Below are positions 33,938 through 44,497 of a stretch of 64,000 nt of DNA, piece after piece. Where the stretch lies: positions 95,400,002-95,464,001 of the forward strand of contig OZ021723.1 in NCBI GenBank assembly GCA_963978545.1, given 5' to 3'. This DNA comes from Linyphia triangularis (taxonomy: Eukaryota > Arthropoda > Arachnida > Araneae > Linyphiidae). The notes under the pieces were generated by a model, which saw only the letters and a list, made by a program, of their open reading frames with translations, made no database searches and was not told the origin of the DNA. A program made the translations under genes and the position numbers. Position 1 is the stretch's first letter. The number at the start of each line of letters is the position of its first letter.

Positions 33938-34738
33938 TCAGTAGAGCTCTGTGCTAAAGGCATTCGTCTTTTATACTTTTTTCGCCTTTATCGAATATCT
34001 ACGGGAATTTCGGAGTTGGAGATGTTTAGAACATTTTGAAAGGCATTTATTTTCACAGCGATTTTGATAAAAACCGTTAGTTAACAAAAGTTCTTTAAAA
34101 AGATTAGTTAAATATTAAGAAAAGAAAATGCCCGAAAACCTCGTCCGATCGCAGTCAGATCAAAACGCTACTTTATATCTGTGACGTCAAAACATCCTTC
34201 CGTTTCTATAGTTATCGTGAGGTTTCTGATAAATAGTTGGCGATGGTTTGGTAGACAATTGCTATATCCCGTACTGGTTGGCGCGATTCGAGAGAAACTT
34301 GCAAAACTGGTTTCCGCTTCTGGGTTTCAAGCCTAGCTGTTTCAGATTTATTGACATTACATTCGTTTCGACCCTAATGTGCCGTTTTCCCGGCAAACCT
34401 AACAAGCGAACTTTGGTTTCAAATTTAAAAAAGTTCTGTGAGCAGAAATTTGTGTGTTTATTGCCTTTTCGAAACATTTAGAATTTAATAAAAAAAATAA
34501 GTTCGTGGTCCTTGTGCCACCACCAACCCGTACACTAAACTTAAACATCGTAGGTCAATTTGTTCGGGTGTGTTATGCTGACCACGCACACACAGACAGA
34601 CATTTTTTGTAGATCACTTTTTTGAAATCATTATGTTCCAAAACGTGGAGAAATGCAAAGTGATTTTTTTTTTTTTTTTGACCGAATGCTATACTTTTAT
34701 TACCCTATGCATACATATGGGTAATTGAAAGTAAAAAG
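33938..34738 (+). repeat. R750 repeat copy split by a 0.4-kb insertion
   Basis: R750 sequence runs to about 34085 (GATTTTGATAAAAACCGTTAG) and resumes at about 34498 (GTGGTCCTTGTGCCACCACC) to the GGTAATTGAAAGTAAAAA end. About 80 bp of R750 is missing at the junction. Confidence 0.75.
34086..34497 (+). other. Unidentified insertion, possibly retroposed
   Basis: This foreign segment inside R750 has higher GC than its host and ends in AATTTAATAAAAAAAATAA, resembling a polyadenylation signal with a short A tail. That suggests a retroposed transcript fragment. Open frames on both strands give no recognisable product. Confidence 0.4.
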
Positions 34739-35598
34739 TGTAATATAAAATAATCCAATGCGTAATAACTTCAAAAGATTTTTTTCTCGAAAAGAAGAAA
34801 TATATTTAACTTTAATATGGTAAACTATAGTTCGAAACATAATTTTTAAATAGTCTTTTATTAAATAAAAGAACATCTGATATTCAGAATATATGATATT
34901 TGTCAAATTTCAAAAATTTTATTTTGTTATTTTGACTGCTTATTTTGTTGATGAATTTCAGTCGAAAGAATCATTGAGATTTTTATTCATTTACTATGTT
35001 CTTTTACAATCAACTACAAATAAACTTGTATACAAAAAACATAAACTTGCATACTTTGCATACAAAAATGTAATTATGCTCAGATAATCAGTAGTACAAT
35101 AGTAATTTTGAATCAAAGAGAATAAAAGAGAAAACTACTGGAAATTTTTTTTAAGGACCGTGTGAAACATTTTATCATTGAAACTGAAGTAATTTCAAAA
35201 CAATCTTATCTAAAATGTTCTATTCATCATCAATCTCACTTTAAGTATTCTTGACAGTCAAAAATATGACGCAATTTATTGAAGGAGCACTTCTATGTAT
35301 TTTTTTATACTACTGCCATTCATCATAATTTTCTTTAAAAAAAAAATAATACACTTGCAGGCTTCGGAACATTCTAATTGCAAACTTTTATAGTTTTTCA
35401 TTTCTTTTTATGTAAAATGTATATACTCTACTGTAAACCGGAATGAAAAGTGTGTGTTTGGCAAAATTAGAGTAATATCTATAAAAAAATATTCAATCAT
35501 GTTGATTAATTGACAGTTACAGTGAAAGAATTTTTTTTACATTTTATTTTTCTGTAATATAATTACACTGCGAAGTATAAACAAAAAAAAAGCCTCAA
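34739..35598. other. AT-rich stretch, no gene seen
   Basis: No gene or classified repeat is recognised. Confidence 0.45.
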
Positions 35599-37904
35599 CT
35601 AGGGTTGTGAAACATCGTACAACTTTCAATTACACTATATTACATATGTGAATTTGTGTCATTTACCGTTTTTATATTTCCATCATTTGTTTAGAAAAAA
35701 ATTGCCTGTTTGGTGATATTTTTGCAATAATTCTTGTATGGGCCTTTAAGGAAAAAAAACTTCGCCAAAATGGGTATTTTTGTGATAACTAAAATCCCCC
35801 CCCCCCCCCACTTTCGATAGTTCTTATATTATCCTTTCTTATAAGCAGGGACGGAACTAGGTCACTTTTTACCCGGGGCAAGAATTCATTTTGGCGCCCC
35901 CACACAATAATTTTTTAGATTTGAAGCTAACTATTTATACATTGAAAATTAACAAAGGTTTTTCCTTTGTAAAATTCTGTTTTGAAACAAACAATAAAAG
36001 AATTAATTAATTGAAATTTTAAATTAATATATTTGACAAGCCCTTATTAATGACCAGGGTTCATTCTGCTTGCATAAAGACAAATAATGTCAGTTACAAT
36101 GAAATAAAAGAACATAGTTGAATGATATGTAACACTTTTTAACACAAAATCTGGTTAACCTGGTTTCAAAACGTCTTAGATCATAAACAATTAAGCTGTT
36201 TTACATTTCAAAAAATATTTTCTTCTGTAAAATACTAATACAAAAATTTAAAAAGCTTCCGAATATTACCAGAACTCATTGAACACAAAAGCAAATTAAT
36301 TTAATGACTTGTCTACAAAAATCATTGAATAGTTGGTAAACACATAAATGTTAATTTTAGAACAATTAATTTAAACTTATTGAAACTCATTTTAATAATA
36401 GAATGAATAATATATTACTTACTGTGCTATGTGTGAGTTCTCCATTTTCTTGGACAATTTAAAATTCTCACCAATGCAATGGACAAAATTTGACGAACAT
36501 GACATCTGTTTGGTGAAAAATAATGTCGTCAAAATGACAATATAACTCTGTGCAAATGCAATGGCACACGCCTAGAAATCCTTACAATTTGGCGGGTTTT
36601 ATGGTCTCAACTTGGAAAATCCGCGTGATATCTTTACTTACGTTTTGGTGAAGCTTGCCTTCTTATAGCCATAAGTTCTTTGACATTTCAAAAGTTAATC
36701 GGCAAACACGCTGAAAATTTAGCAATAAACACAAATACTCTACTCATTTGCTTATACTTTAGTGCTGCCAACAATTGCTTCACTATCCGTTCAGACATAA
36801 TTAAATCATAGAACTATTTTTTTTGCAATTAAAGTGCAGTAAAATGTGTCTATTATCTTCAGCAGTAAATAAACTACCAAGAGACACAAAATGCACTCCT
36901 TATTTGTTTCATAGTTGCGTGGCGCCTTTTTCTCGTAGCATGGAGACTGGATTATTTTTATTTTATTTATCACTTAGTGGAAAATACTTTCTTTTTCGTT
37001 ATTTTTTATGAAAAATAAGGCCTTGAGATCTATTTTTAGAATTCATGCCTTGATGTTTTATTATTTTTTCATTATTTAGGAATAGATAAAATTTTACACT
37101 TAGGCACTTTTATGCTTCCATTTTCTCTTTTTACGAAACATGTTTGAATGCTTGTATATGATCAAAAAAGAAAAGTAGGAGTGTTAATAATTTAACCTAT
37201 AAAAAACAAATTTTTTAATCAAATCCCTTATAAGAATTATCAATTTATTAACAATAAAAGTATTTTTTTTAATGATTTATTAAAATGCTTTCGAAATGCC
37301 GCGTCGATTAAAAAAAAAAAAAAAAAAAAAAAAACTTAACATGGGATTGATGCCCGAACAATTATTTATCTTAATTGAAAAAATACTGGCAACAAGACTT
37401 CATCCAGTAATCAAATTATAACTGATTTAATTTATTCTGGAACGTGCCGTAAATGCGTGCTATCACGCAAGCCAATTTATTTTTTTATTTATTTTTATAA
37501 TATTTTCGTTTGACATCAGGTAAAAGTCTTAACCAGCAATGGGATTTTATTTGCTAGTGTTGTGATGACATTAGATAGTAAAATCGACCTTTTGGTGACA
37601 GTTACATCCCTAAAAATTTAATACAATGTATTGTCATGGGCTTTAAGCTAATTGGCCAAGTTTCAGGACGATAGGATGATGGGAAGGGGGTTAATTAAGC
37701 ATCCGCAGATTTGTACGCCAGGCTCAAACGCACACTCAAACAAAAGTGAAGTTAATATAAGGGATTTAAAAATATATAGTAAAATATATTGTTAAAAATA
37801 TATAGTCACATATTTAGTCAGTGCATTTAAATTGAGATTTGGATAGGAAGTAATTTACTGTTTTCGTTTTTATTTTTAAAAAATCGTTGTTTTGCGATAA
37901 ATAG

Positions 37905-38212
37905 GAATTCTTGTGCAGCAGGCATTCATCTTTCAACTTTTTATCGCATAATTTTTTTGCATTTCTTCACGTTTCAGAACATTCTGTATCAAAAAAGTGT
38001 TCTAGAAAAAAAGTTTGTGGGTCCGTGTGTTGTCTGTGGTCAGCATTACTTTCAAACGGATTGACCTACTTTGGCCATTACACCTGGCGTTACGGTTTTT
38101 GTCAAAATCGTGCTTGCGCAAAGGGTAGCTGTCATTTTTTACAGCCAAAATAATTGCTAAATTAAATGAAGGAAACAGTGGGAATTGAAAGTTGTTCAAA
38201 GTTCAACACCCC
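37905..38212 (-). repeat. Rearranged R750 fragment nested in the hAT
   Basis: About 37910-37950 reads as forward R750 (GGCATTCATCTTTCAAC). From about 37955 onward the order is reversed R750 (TTTCTTCACGTTTCAGAAC to GAATTGAAAGTTGTTCAAAG). So an inverted, deleted copy inserted into the hAT, or was recombined there. Confidence 0.65.
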
Positions 38213-38579
38213 CAGTTTTTTTAAACTCAGCACGATTCAAAATGTGTTAAAATGGAAAAAAAATCTGTTTTTAGCTGAAGAAATACTAAATTATTCTCTT
38301 AGAGAAAACGTTTCAATCGTTAATTATTTCAATTGTTAATTAACTTTTTGCTAATTAATTTTCATTAGGAATTGCAATGAAAATTTAAAGTTAACGATAA
38401 TCAACCTCAAAAACAAAAGTAAACGATTTCTAAACAATTCAACATCTTGCAGCCCCTTGTAAAAATTCCTGCGGACGCCTAGAGAACAATAAATATATTT
38501 GGCAAGAGATATATCCCAAACGTAACCCTTGTCCTTAATACACATCTTCCAAAGTTTATTAGGTTACAAATGAAAAAAA

Positions 38580-38698
38580 AATTCTTACCTTCATTGGTTT
38601 CAGTCTCGTGATCTAGCCAAGATGATAAAAGGTTGGGATATTCTTGCAGTTTCTTTTGCTTTTCTGCGATTCTGCGCCCCAAATAATTTCTTCGACAT
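38580..38698 (-). pseudogene. Eroded hAT transposase first exon
   Basis: From ATG at 38698 the frame reads MSKKLFGAQNRRKAKE, like the start of ZMYM-type hAT transposases (M-S-x-x-L-S-G-A-Q-x-R-x-x-K). After a one-base shift a second frame gives YPNLLSSWLDHETETNE, directly before a GTAAG splice-donor-like site. The frameshift breaks it. Its minus orientation sets the transcription direction of the parent hAT. Confidence 0.45.
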
Positions 38699-39699
38699 AT
38701 TTCAATTTACGAAAATTTCAACAGCATTAAATTGTTGTAACGCTAAATTTTATCTAACTACATTGCGACTATATTACCAATGCGATTTTAAATTAGCATT
38801 TCTGGCAGCCTGCCATGTAGCACAAACCTATTCTTCACCAGGGGGTAGGGAGAATTCGATGTCATTCTTTTGTAAAAGGATAGATTATTACTTTCTTTGT
38901 ACAGAAATGCATTATTTTTTTTTCTAGTGGATTTTTTCTTCTGTTGGATATCTTAAAGATCATCCAGAATTTTAAGAAAAAATGAAAATTTATTAATGAA
39001 AAATTATCCTTTTGTCCAAATATTAAACTTTATACAACAAATAGCGCTTTGTTGGCTTTTCGGCTCCCCCTCTGGTTAGCGCCCGGGGCAGCTGCCCCGC
39101 CTGCCCCCCCCCCCCTAGTTCCGGCACTGCTTATAAGTGACACTGAGGAGATGAGAAAAAACGATCGCTGAGGAGCTATGTTCAGGCAAAGAGAACTGTG
39201 TGTTGGAGGCATTAGTTTTTCAACTTTTTACTCCATTAAAGCAATTTTACAAGAATTTCGGAGGTGGGGATGTTTAGTACACCTAAAGATGCATTCCCAC
39301 AGTGATTTTTATCAAAATCGTTTCAGCCGTTTTCTTAGCAATTACTGAAAAATATGATTTTTTCAATGGCAGCTACCTTATGCACATACGCGATTGTGAC
39401 GAAAACCTCAATGGTAGGTCCTTGTACCATCACCAATCCGCACACCAATTTTGAACATCGTAAATCAATTTGTTCGGGAGTTATGCTGACCACGTACACA
39501 TATACACACAGTCAGACATTTTTTCTAGACCACTTTTTTTTAAATCAGGATGTTCCAAAACGAGGAGAAATGTAATTTTTTTTGACCGAATACTATACTT
39601 TCATTACCCAATGCATACATATGGGTAATTGAAAGTAAAAATAATCGACTCAAAAAAAAAAATATTATTACACCAGTTTGGCAAAATTTTTTGATGAGA

Positions 39700-39870
39700 A
39701 TAAATTTAATGACGGCTGTGTATGGTTTTACTGATGAGGCCCATTTACATTTGGAAGTATGTGTCGCTAAACAAAACTGGTATTAATGAGGTACTGAAAA
39801 CCCGTATATGTGTTTGAAAAACCATTGCAGTCTTTTAAAGTGACCGTTTGTACTGCCCAATCCATTGTTA
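39700..39870 (+). pseudogene. Tc1/mariner-like transposase fragment
   Basis: One frame from 39709 reads YGFTDEAHLHLEV and VAKQNW before two stops, then GTENPYM. A shifted frame from 39810 reads MFEKPLQSFKVTV. Together they follow the order F-x-D-E-A-H-F, N-x-Q-N-W, G-x-E-N-P, E-K-P-L-x-S-x-K-V-T-V found in arthropod Tc1/mariner-type DDE transposases, covering one catalytic Asp. Two stops and a frameshift show decay. SINE-A copy 4 landed just downstream. Confidence 0.6.
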
Positions 39871-39888
39871 GGGATCATAGTATCCTTA

Positions 39889-40066
39889 GACCAAACGGTA
39901 TAATGGTTAGCGTGCTAGCTTCTAGACCGCGAGGTAGGGGGCTCGAGTCCCGTGTTGGCATGGGTGTTTGTAAATGTATGTTGGCTTGTCTAATGACGAA
40001 TGTTTCGGCGCATTGTAACCCTCGTGTTTCTGACGGCGCCAGATAATCTGAAAACAACCAACCAAC
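39889..40066 (+). mobile_element. tRNA-derived SINE-A, copy 4
   Basis: Full length, 178 bp, starting GACCAAACGGTATAATGG and ending in (AACC)n. The perfect 13-bp direct repeat CATAGTATCCTTA lies at 39876-39888 and 40067-40079. The B box has a GCTCGAGTCC variant. Confidence 0.95.
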
Positions 40067-40079
40067 CATAGTATCCTTA

Positions 40080-41266
40080 ATCCAGAAAGAAACGAAGAAC
40101 TCATTCTGCTATACTCCGATTTTACAATAATTTGTTTCCACATTTCAATATAGCTACTAATTTTGCATACCAGTGTATTTAAAATTCCGTACCTGTCTAT
40201 CTAAAATATCACCTGTCTCTTATCTCTGTCTCTCCATATACCTCAGTTCAAAGTCTTGGAATCCTTTGTGAACGACTGTGTACTTCTGTAATTTATAATT
40301 TTTTTTTATATTCACCTTATAAGGGTGGATCGCTACAAACGCAGGATGCGGAACCCTTTTTTTTTTTTTTTTACTGTAAAAAAAACCCCTTAGAACCCCA
40401 GTAATCCATGCAAATCCAGAAACATGCAGGTTAAACAAACATTCTGGTCTAGAGTTACTAATCATGCATTAAATCGAAAAGTGAGCTAATGATACAAACA
40501 CGAAAATCTCCTAAACATGATACAAAGCTTACAAGTCAAACAGTTCAAAATACTCTACTGACACATCTTATTCACATGGAAACCTAACCAACCAAATAAA
40601 CACATCAGGGAGGATTTGATCGCAAATTATCGGTTTCCAGAGCCCACTACCATAACAGAAGTACATATTTGCTTATGGAAGAACCACCTGCATTCCATCA
40701 TAGAACCAACATATATCACTGTCACTTTACAGGGATTCGATGCGAAATATGTGATTCTAACTCGACAACGTTCGGAAATGAAATTCGAATTGGATCTGCC
40801 CCCCTGAAAAAGAAACCCACCTCCTTTCGCATTCGTGGGTAAGTGAGTGTTAAAAAGTGATTTAGCATCTGGGGATTAAATAAAATAACAAAGACTGAGA
40901 CCTGGTTCGGATCGTAAACATAGGTAATCAAGTTCGGGTTCCCGATGCCTATCGGGATATTCGTGACTATGTGATTAGGAGTTGGCCGATTTTCTGGATG
41001 CTGCTCTGATAACATCGAAGAGGACATCTCAGTCGCAGGGAATCTTCAGGAATCGTAATGCTGAAGGGTGAAGTGGTGGAAGTCAGGTATTTGGTTTTTC
41101 TGGGCAAAAGGTTGAAGGAAACTTCGGTTAAATCATTGGGATGTCTCATGAAAGTTGACTTGTAGTGAGTGTTACCATTTGGTGAAGGTTGAATTGAATT
41201 GTGTTTCATTTAAGGGGAGTAGGAGTTTAAAAACGTCAAAAACTTTAATTTTTAGATTAATATTCT
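40080..41266. other. No confirmed gene; one unrecognised open frame
   Basis: A plus frame from about 40563 to the TGA at 40807 gives about 82 residues with balanced composition (IANYRFPEPTTITEVHICLW, then ITVTLQGFDAKYVILTRQ). It looks less like chance than its neighbours but matches nothing I recognise. A GGTAAGTG donor-like site follows at about 40839 but after the stop. GC is higher at 40600-41200 than in flanking DNA. Confidence 0.3.
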
Positions 41267-41297
41267 ACAAAAAAAAAAAAAAAAAAATATAGTATAG

Positions 41298-41372
<75 letters not shown>

Positions 41373-41390
41373 TGTATATAATATATATAT
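41267..41390. repeat. (A)n then (TA)n microsatellite
   Basis: A run of about 18-20 A is followed by about 40 TA units with a few interruptions. Confidence 0.95.
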
Positions 41391-42289
41391 ATCAAACATT
41401 TCTGAATAAAACAGTACAAAAAGTGTTCATGCAGCTAAATTAAAATCATTTTTAGATATATTTTTGTAAAGTGCTATACATCAATTCGTAGTTCCGTTTT
41501 CAACTTTAATGCCCCATATCTCAAAAAAAAAAATTATTAAAAAAAAAATAAAAAAAAATTGGAGACTTAAGGAAAAAATTTTCCAAAACTAATCAAGATA
41601 AATGCCAAACATTTTTGACATATAATCTTACCAATATATTACATAAATTGAGGGTAAAATTTTTTAATGTTTGCAAAATTAAAGATTTTACACAGTTTTT
41701 TTTTTTACCAAAAATTAAATTTTTGAAAAATCTGTAGAACACCATACTTTTAATTTTTTTTTTCTTCAAGGAACAAAATAGAATATTCAAAAATGCTACA
41801 CTCAAACTATGTCAAGATGTCTATTAAGCGTGTCGGATTTTTTTCAAGTTGGTAAGTATGTAAATAGCTGAGAAAATTTTTCATAAATAAGTCGATTTAA
41901 GAACTACTTATACGAGTATAAGAATAGAATTTTACATAAGCAAAACTTGTATTAACTCATGTAATTTAGAAGTTAAAACAAAGCGACCATGAGAACCACG
42001 TACATCAAATGGTCAGTAATTAATGAAACTGAAGATCATCGTAGGCCTGCGATTTCATGTTGAGCAGCCTCTGTGATTCGCTGCTTCGTTGTTTCAGTAC
42101 AGTTCCTGAATTAGAGACCAGGCTCAAATTCACCACACACTGAATTCATAGTAATGTTTTAAATATATAATGGAAGATATCTTTTTATTATAGCTAATTC
42201 AATAGCATGCATATTACAATGCATCCGTGAATCATTCTATGCTTAAAAAGTCTAATGGAAGCAACCTACAAAAGCCAACAAAATCTTTA
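41391..42289. other. AT-rich stretch, no gene seen
   Basis: Very degenerate relatives of the 89-bp satellite begin near 42140 (CATAGTAATGTTTTAAATAT). Confidence 0.5.
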
Positions 42290-43545
42290 ATGAGTTCTAT
42301 TCTATATGACTCGAAAGAATTTGTGTCCAAATGATCCAATCAATGGAATCAAATTAAATCATAGTAGTGTTTTAAATGTATTGAGGGAGGTATATATGAC
42401 TCCAGGGAACTTGTATCCGATGATCCAATGAATCGAATTAATTTAAATCATAGTAGTGTTTCAAATATATAGAGGAAGGTATATATGACTCCAGGGAACT
42501 TGTGCCCGATGATCCAATGAATCGCATACATTTAAATCATAGTAGTGTTTTAAATGTATAGCGGGAGGTATATATGACTCCAGGGAACTTGTGTCCGATG
42601 ATCCAATGAATCGCATACATTTAAATCATAGTAGTGTTTTAAATGTATAGCGGGAGGTATATATGACTCCAGGGAACTTGTGTCCGATGATCCAATGAAT
42701 CGCATACATTTAAATCATAGTAGTGTTTTAAATGTATAGCGGGAGGTATATATGACTCCAGGGAACTTGTGTCCGATGATCCAATGAATCGCATACATTT
42801 AAATCATAGTAGTGTTTTAAATGTATAGCGGGAGGTATATATGACTCCAGGGAACTTGTGGCCGATGATCCAATGAATCGCATACATTTAAATCATAGTA
42901 GTGTTTTAAATGTATAGCGGGAGGTATATATGACTCCAGGGAACTTGTGTCCGATGATCCAATGAATCGCATACATTTAAATCATAGTAGTGTTTTAAAT
43001 GTATAGCGGGAGGTATATATGACTCCAGGGAACTTGTGCCCGATGATCCAATGAATCGCATACATTTAAATCATAGTAGTGTTTTAAATGTATAGCGGGA
43101 GGTATATATGACTCCAGGGAACTTGTGTCCGATGATCCAATGAATCGCATACATTTAAATCATAGTAGTGTTTTAAATGTATAGCGGGAGGTATATATGA
43201 CTCCAGGGAACTTGTGCCCGATGATCCAATGAATCGCATACATTTAAATCATAGTAGTGTTTTAAATGTATAGCGGGAGGTATATATGACTCCAGGGAAC
43301 TTGTGTCCGATGATCCAATGAATCGCATACATTTAAATCATAGTAGTGCTTTAAATGTATAGCGGGAGGTATATATGACTCCAGGGAACTTGTGTCCGAT
43401 GATCCAATCAATCGAATAAATTTAAATCATAGTAGTGTTTTATATGTAAAACGGGAGGTATATATGACTCAAACGAAACTCGTATCTAATGATCCAATCA
43501 TTGGAATCAAATTAAATGTTGTGTTTTAAAAGCATAGCGGGAGGT
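42290..43545. repeat. 89-bp tandem satellite, about 14 units
   Basis: The phrase AGTAGTGTTTTAAATGTATA recurs every 89 bp; successive starts fall at 42541, 42630, 42719 and so on, with ten exact periods up to 43431. Core units (about 42480-43400) differ by one or two bases, mostly T/C/G at one site in CTTGTG(T/C/G)CCGATGAT. Outer units are strongly diverged, the pattern expected from unequal exchange with homogenised centre. Each unit has GGGAGGTATATATGACTCC. It is not a CRISPR array, since there are no unique spacers. Confidence 0.95.
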
Positions 43546-44497
43546 TTCTCTTAATTCAGAATGTCAAATAGAAAACATAGTATAATGTGTGCATTAAATT
43601 AATTCATAGGAGTTTCCAGTAATACGAAAAAAGGTTGTACTTGAACCACCAAGTCTCTTCCCTCTCGCTCTCCATTCAAAAATTTAAAATTAGCGAAAAG
43701 GGAAAGCGAAAAAACAATTATATAGATCACAAATTATTTATTTAGAGACAAAATTAATGCATTCTTAGTTGAAATTTCTTTAAGAAATCCAATTAATATG
43801 TTTTAAATATCCTGAAAATGTTAATAAAAACTTTAGTCGCCTTATGTCCCTCAGCCTTATAATAATTTTTATAATGTATTTAGTGCTGAGATATAGTAAA
43901 TGTTTTTGGGCGTCTGGTGCCAAAAAGGAGAACCTCGGAATTGTTATAAAACTCCATCAGAATAGTTGTTAACTTAAGCAGCTTGTAAAAAATGTAATGA
44001 TTATTTTTGCTTGTATATTTTATTTTGGTGTCTTCTAAATAAACAAAACAAAAAGTGCAGTTAACTTCAGAGCTAAGGATTACAAATAATGACTTTTGAA
44101 TTATGTAACAAGAAGTACAAAAATTATTATCTTCCTTTATATTTTTCCATTTGTGTTTTTTGGTTTTAGTTGGGCCTGTCTAGAAAAAATTTCCATTCTA
44201 ATTTCATATCTTTCATAGCACTTATAATAAGGATCTTATTAATGAAGATTATTTTTTACTTCATTTAAATACAAACAGAAAAATAATTTGTTAAATTTTT
44301 GTTTGGCTGTACAAATTTGAAAAAATAACATTACAAACATGTGTCTCTGTAAGCCCATGGATGCGATTAAATTAAATCGTGATAGAGCTTACCTTTTCAA
44401 CAAAAGGAAGATAAGTAAAAAATTTTAGGATTGTCGTTAAATAAAAAATAGGAGAATTAGTGATGCTTGAATGAGCAAGTGAAGGAATTCGCTTTTA
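43546..44497. other. AT-rich stretch, no gene seen
   Basis: No gene or classified repeat is recognised. Confidence 0.45.

Larger units (their letters stand above)
35846..39129 (-). mobile_element. hAT element (ZMYM-type ends) with 8-bp TSD
   Basis: The duplication CTTATAAG lies at 35838-35845 and 39130-39137. The terminal repeats are CAGGGACGGAACTAG on the left and CAGTGCCGGAACTAG on the opposite strand at right. Each is followed by a C/G-rich block containing CCCGGGGC, and the right has GGGGCAGCTGCCCC. These ends match the hAT group whose proteins resemble zinc-finger MYM proteins. The interior is decayed and AT-rich, with one eroded exon at 38580-38698 (minus) and a rearranged R750 copy at 37905-38212. 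A 25-base A run lies near 37311-37334. Confidence 0.85.
35599..39640 (+). repeat. R750 repeat copy interrupted by a 3.3-kb hAT
   Basis: The left part (35599-35845) begins CTAGGGTTGTGAAACATCG; the right part (39138-39640) ends GGGTAATTGAAAGTAAAA. Removing the hAT and one CTTATAAG duplicate leaves about 750 bp of continuous R750, matching the length of the complete copy at 32409-33158. Confidence 0.85.

Noticed and set aside
37625..37765. Possible additional Helitron end (TCCCTTATATTAACTTCAC on minus)
   Set aside because: No CTRR end with a hairpin was found at a sensible distance.
42290..43545. CRISPR-like array
   Set aside because: Units are contiguous 89-bp repeats without unique spacers, and the DNA is eukaryotic.
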